Shown here: positions 62,671-64,000 of the stretch, one piece after another
Layout of the letters: every line of letters begins with the position of its first letter
Position numbering within the stretch: position 1 is the stretch's first letter
Assembly (NCBI GenBank): GCA_936928855.1
Contig: CAKZHZ010000019.1
Span: forward strand, 1 to 64,000
Direction: 5' to 3'
Source of the DNA: an uncultured Polycyclovorans sp.
GTDB lineage: Bacteria > Pseudomonadota > Gammaproteobacteria > Nevskiales > Nevskiaceae
Length of the DNA stretch: 64,000 nt
The notes under the pieces: generated by a model
Told to the model about the DNA's origin: nothing
What the model saw: the letters and a program-made list of their open reading frames with translations, nothing else
Databases searched by the model: none
Translations under genes and position numbers: made by a program

Positions 62671-64000
62671 TCAGGACTCGGAGGCGGTCAGCCAGGCCTC
62701 TTCGACGGCCTGCAGACGCTGACCGGCATCGCGCCGGGCCTGCTGCAGCTTGTGCAGGTCGCGCTGACGCTCCGGGGAGTACAGCTCGGGTGCGGCCAGT
62801 TGGGCATCGAGCTCGCTGCACTCGGCGCTGAGCTTGTCGAGTTGCCGCTCCAGCTTGCGAAGGCGATCCCGCTGCTGTCGCGTGTCGGTCGCTGATGATG
62901 CCGCCGGCGTGGGCGTGCTGGCGCCGGCGGCCTGCCGCTGGGCACGCAGCCAGCGCGCATAGTCGTCCAGGCTGCCGTCATAGGGCTCGCAGCGGCCCTC
63001 CGCCACACGCCAGAGCGTGTCGCAGCTGCTCTCCACCAACTGGCGGTCGTGCGAGATCAGCACCACCGCACCGGCAAATCCCTGCAGCGCCAGCGCCAGT
63101 GCCTCCCGCATTTCCAGGTCGAGGTGATTGGTGGGCTCGTCCAGCAGCAGCAGCGCCGGCTGCCGGTACACCACCAGCGCCAGGGCCAGACGTGCCTTCT
63201 CGCCCCCGGAGAACGGGGCGATGGCCTCCAACTGGCGATCACCATGGAACGCGAACTGGCCGAGGTAGTCCCGCAACGACTGCTCGCGGGCATCGGGGTC
63301 GAGCCGCTGCAGGTGCAGCAGCGGGCTGGCCTGGGGGTCCAGCTGTTCCATCTGATGTTGCGCGTAGTACCCCACTGTCAGGTCCGGCGCGCGGCGCTCC
63401 TCCCCTGACAGAAACGGCAGCTGCCCCGCCAGACTCTTGACCAGTGTCGACTTGCCGGCGCCATTGCCGCCCAGTAGCGCGATGCGGTCTCCAGGGTTGA
63501 GCACGAGCTTGAGTTGTTTCAGCAGCACGGTACTGCCGTATCCCGCCTGACCGTGCATCACGCTCAACAGGGGGTGGGGCAGGCGGTCCGGTTGGCGGAA
63601 ACGGAAGGTGAAAGGGCTTTCGAGCAGCACCGGTGCGATGGCCTCCATGCGCTCCAATGCCTTGAGCCGCGACTGTGCCTGGCGAGCCTTGCTGGCCTTG
63701 GCGCGGAAGCGGTCGACAAATCCTTGCAGTTCCTCCCGGCGTCGGCTTTGTTCAGCGTGCCGTTGGGCCTGCTGTTGCAGCCGTTCGGCACGCTGGCGTT
63801 CGAACGCGCTGTAGCCTCCAGCGTAGAGCTGTCCTCCGTCAGGCGTCAGGTGCAGCGTATGGGTGGTGACGGCGTCCAGGAAAGCGCGGTCATGTGAGAT
63901 CAGCAACAGTGTGCCGGGGTAGGTCGCGAGCACGTCCTGCAGCCACAGTGTGGCATCGAGGTCGAGGTGGTTGGTGGGTTCGTCGAGCAGCAACAGATCG
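62671..64000 (-). CDS. ABC-F ATPase (YheS/Uup type), 5' end outside the window
   Basis: The 443 codons here cover the C-terminal part of an ABC-F protein. The first domain is represented by LLDEPTNHLDLDATLWLQD and HDRAFLD; the second is complete with GGNGAGKST, FSGGEKARLALALV and LLDEPTNHLD. A charged C-terminal coiled coil (about the last 90 residues, QQRDRLRKLERQLDKLSAE) matches YheS-like members. ABC-F proteins act on the ribosome in translation. The start is beyond base 64000. Confidence 0.9.
   Translation of the reverse strand, partial: DLLLLDEPTNHLDLDATLWLQDVLATYPGTLLLISHDRAFLDAVTTHTLHLTPDGGQLYAGGYSAFERQRAERLQQQAQRHAEQSRRREELQGFVDRFRAKASKARQAQSRLKALERMEAIAPVLLESPFTFRFRQPDRLPHPLLSVMHGQAGYGSTVLLKQLKLVLNPGDRIALLGGNGAGKSTLVKSLAGQLPFLSGEERRAPDLTVGYYAQHQMEQLDPQASPLLHLQRLDPDAREQSLRDYLGQFAFHGDRQLEAIAPFSGGEKARLALALVVYRQPALLLLDEPTNHLDLEMREALALALQGFAGAVVLISHDRQLVESSCDTLWRVAEGRCEPYDGSLDDYARWLRAQRQAAGASTPTPAASSATDTRQQRDRLRKLERQLDKLSAECSELDAQLAAPELYSPERQRDLHKLQQARRDAGQRLQAVEEAWLTASES

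Overview
The window reads as a GC-rich gammaproteobacterial chromosome segment, apart from its first ~840 bases. Support comes from gene order typical of Pseudomonas-like gammaproteobacteria outside the Enterobacterales: engB / cytochrome c4 / dsbA close to polA, argH facing algZ-algR-hemC, and lptM-lysA. It also carries a Na+-translocating NADH:quinone reductase and an Mrp Na+/H+ antiporter, which suggests use of a sodium gradient (marine, saline or alkaline setting; inference). I cannot name the genus. No tRNA, rRNA, CRISPR array, transposase or prophage gene was seen. Most genes are tightly packed, and many start codons overlap the preceding stop (ATGA or GTGA).

Left edge (1-1093): a patchwork of a short + strand C-terminus, a short - strand C-terminus, a BamB-like lipoprotein fragment without a start codon, and, in the same frame, the C-terminus of MrpA. 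This looks like a contig-end chimera or a rearrangement; the BamB piece resembles betaproteobacterial BamB. From 839 the mrpA'BCDEFG operon is normal.

4.4-9.2 kb: an M14 peptidase, dsbA and cytochrome c4 on the - strand, diverging from engB and a saccharopine-dehydrogenase-like gene, then a 588-base gap with hairpins. 9.2-13.3 kb: lptM-lysA-polA operon (- strand). 13.4-16.5 kb: carboxylesterase, small lipoprotein, an ABC-2 type exporter pair and a small membrane protein. 16.5-20.9 kb: cysH, speE and a divergent speA-trhO pair. 20.9-25.9 kb: an acyl-CoA/polyester-flavoured group (acetyl-CoA hydrolase/transferase family protein, PHA-synthase-like protein with a basic tail, alpha/beta hydrolase, SDR). 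26-32 kb: a TadG-like orphan, argH, the LytS/LytTR-type algZR pair and hemC, facing mnmG. 33.9-36.2 kb: a DUF962 protein, then rimK with an aspartoacylase-like hydrolase.

36.2-43 kb: nqrABCDEF and nqrM. The flavin transferase gene apbE, usually between nqrF and nqrM, is missing; its place holds a strong terminator and a 40-base direct repeat. 43-48 kb: CBS protein, Atm1-like exporter, SDR, dps and an orphan OppF-type ATPase. 48-53.7 kb: M48 protease, pdxH, an AcuI-like reductase, a FHA protein with a degenerate cyclase-like N-terminus coupled to a patatin phospholipase, and rimO. 53.8-57.7 kb: an arsenosugar-associated peroxidase-like protein, a DnaQ-like exonuclease coupled to a cNMP/CBS/DUF294 protein, a DUF938 methyltransferase and YchJ. 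57.7-62.7 kb: the least understood block, with a secreted esterase coupled to a predicted seven-bladed propeller lipoprotein, a Gly/Thr-repeat membrane protein, and an HTTM (vitamin K-dependent carboxylase-like) protein fused to a DCC thiol domain. The window ends inside an ABC-F ATPase gene.
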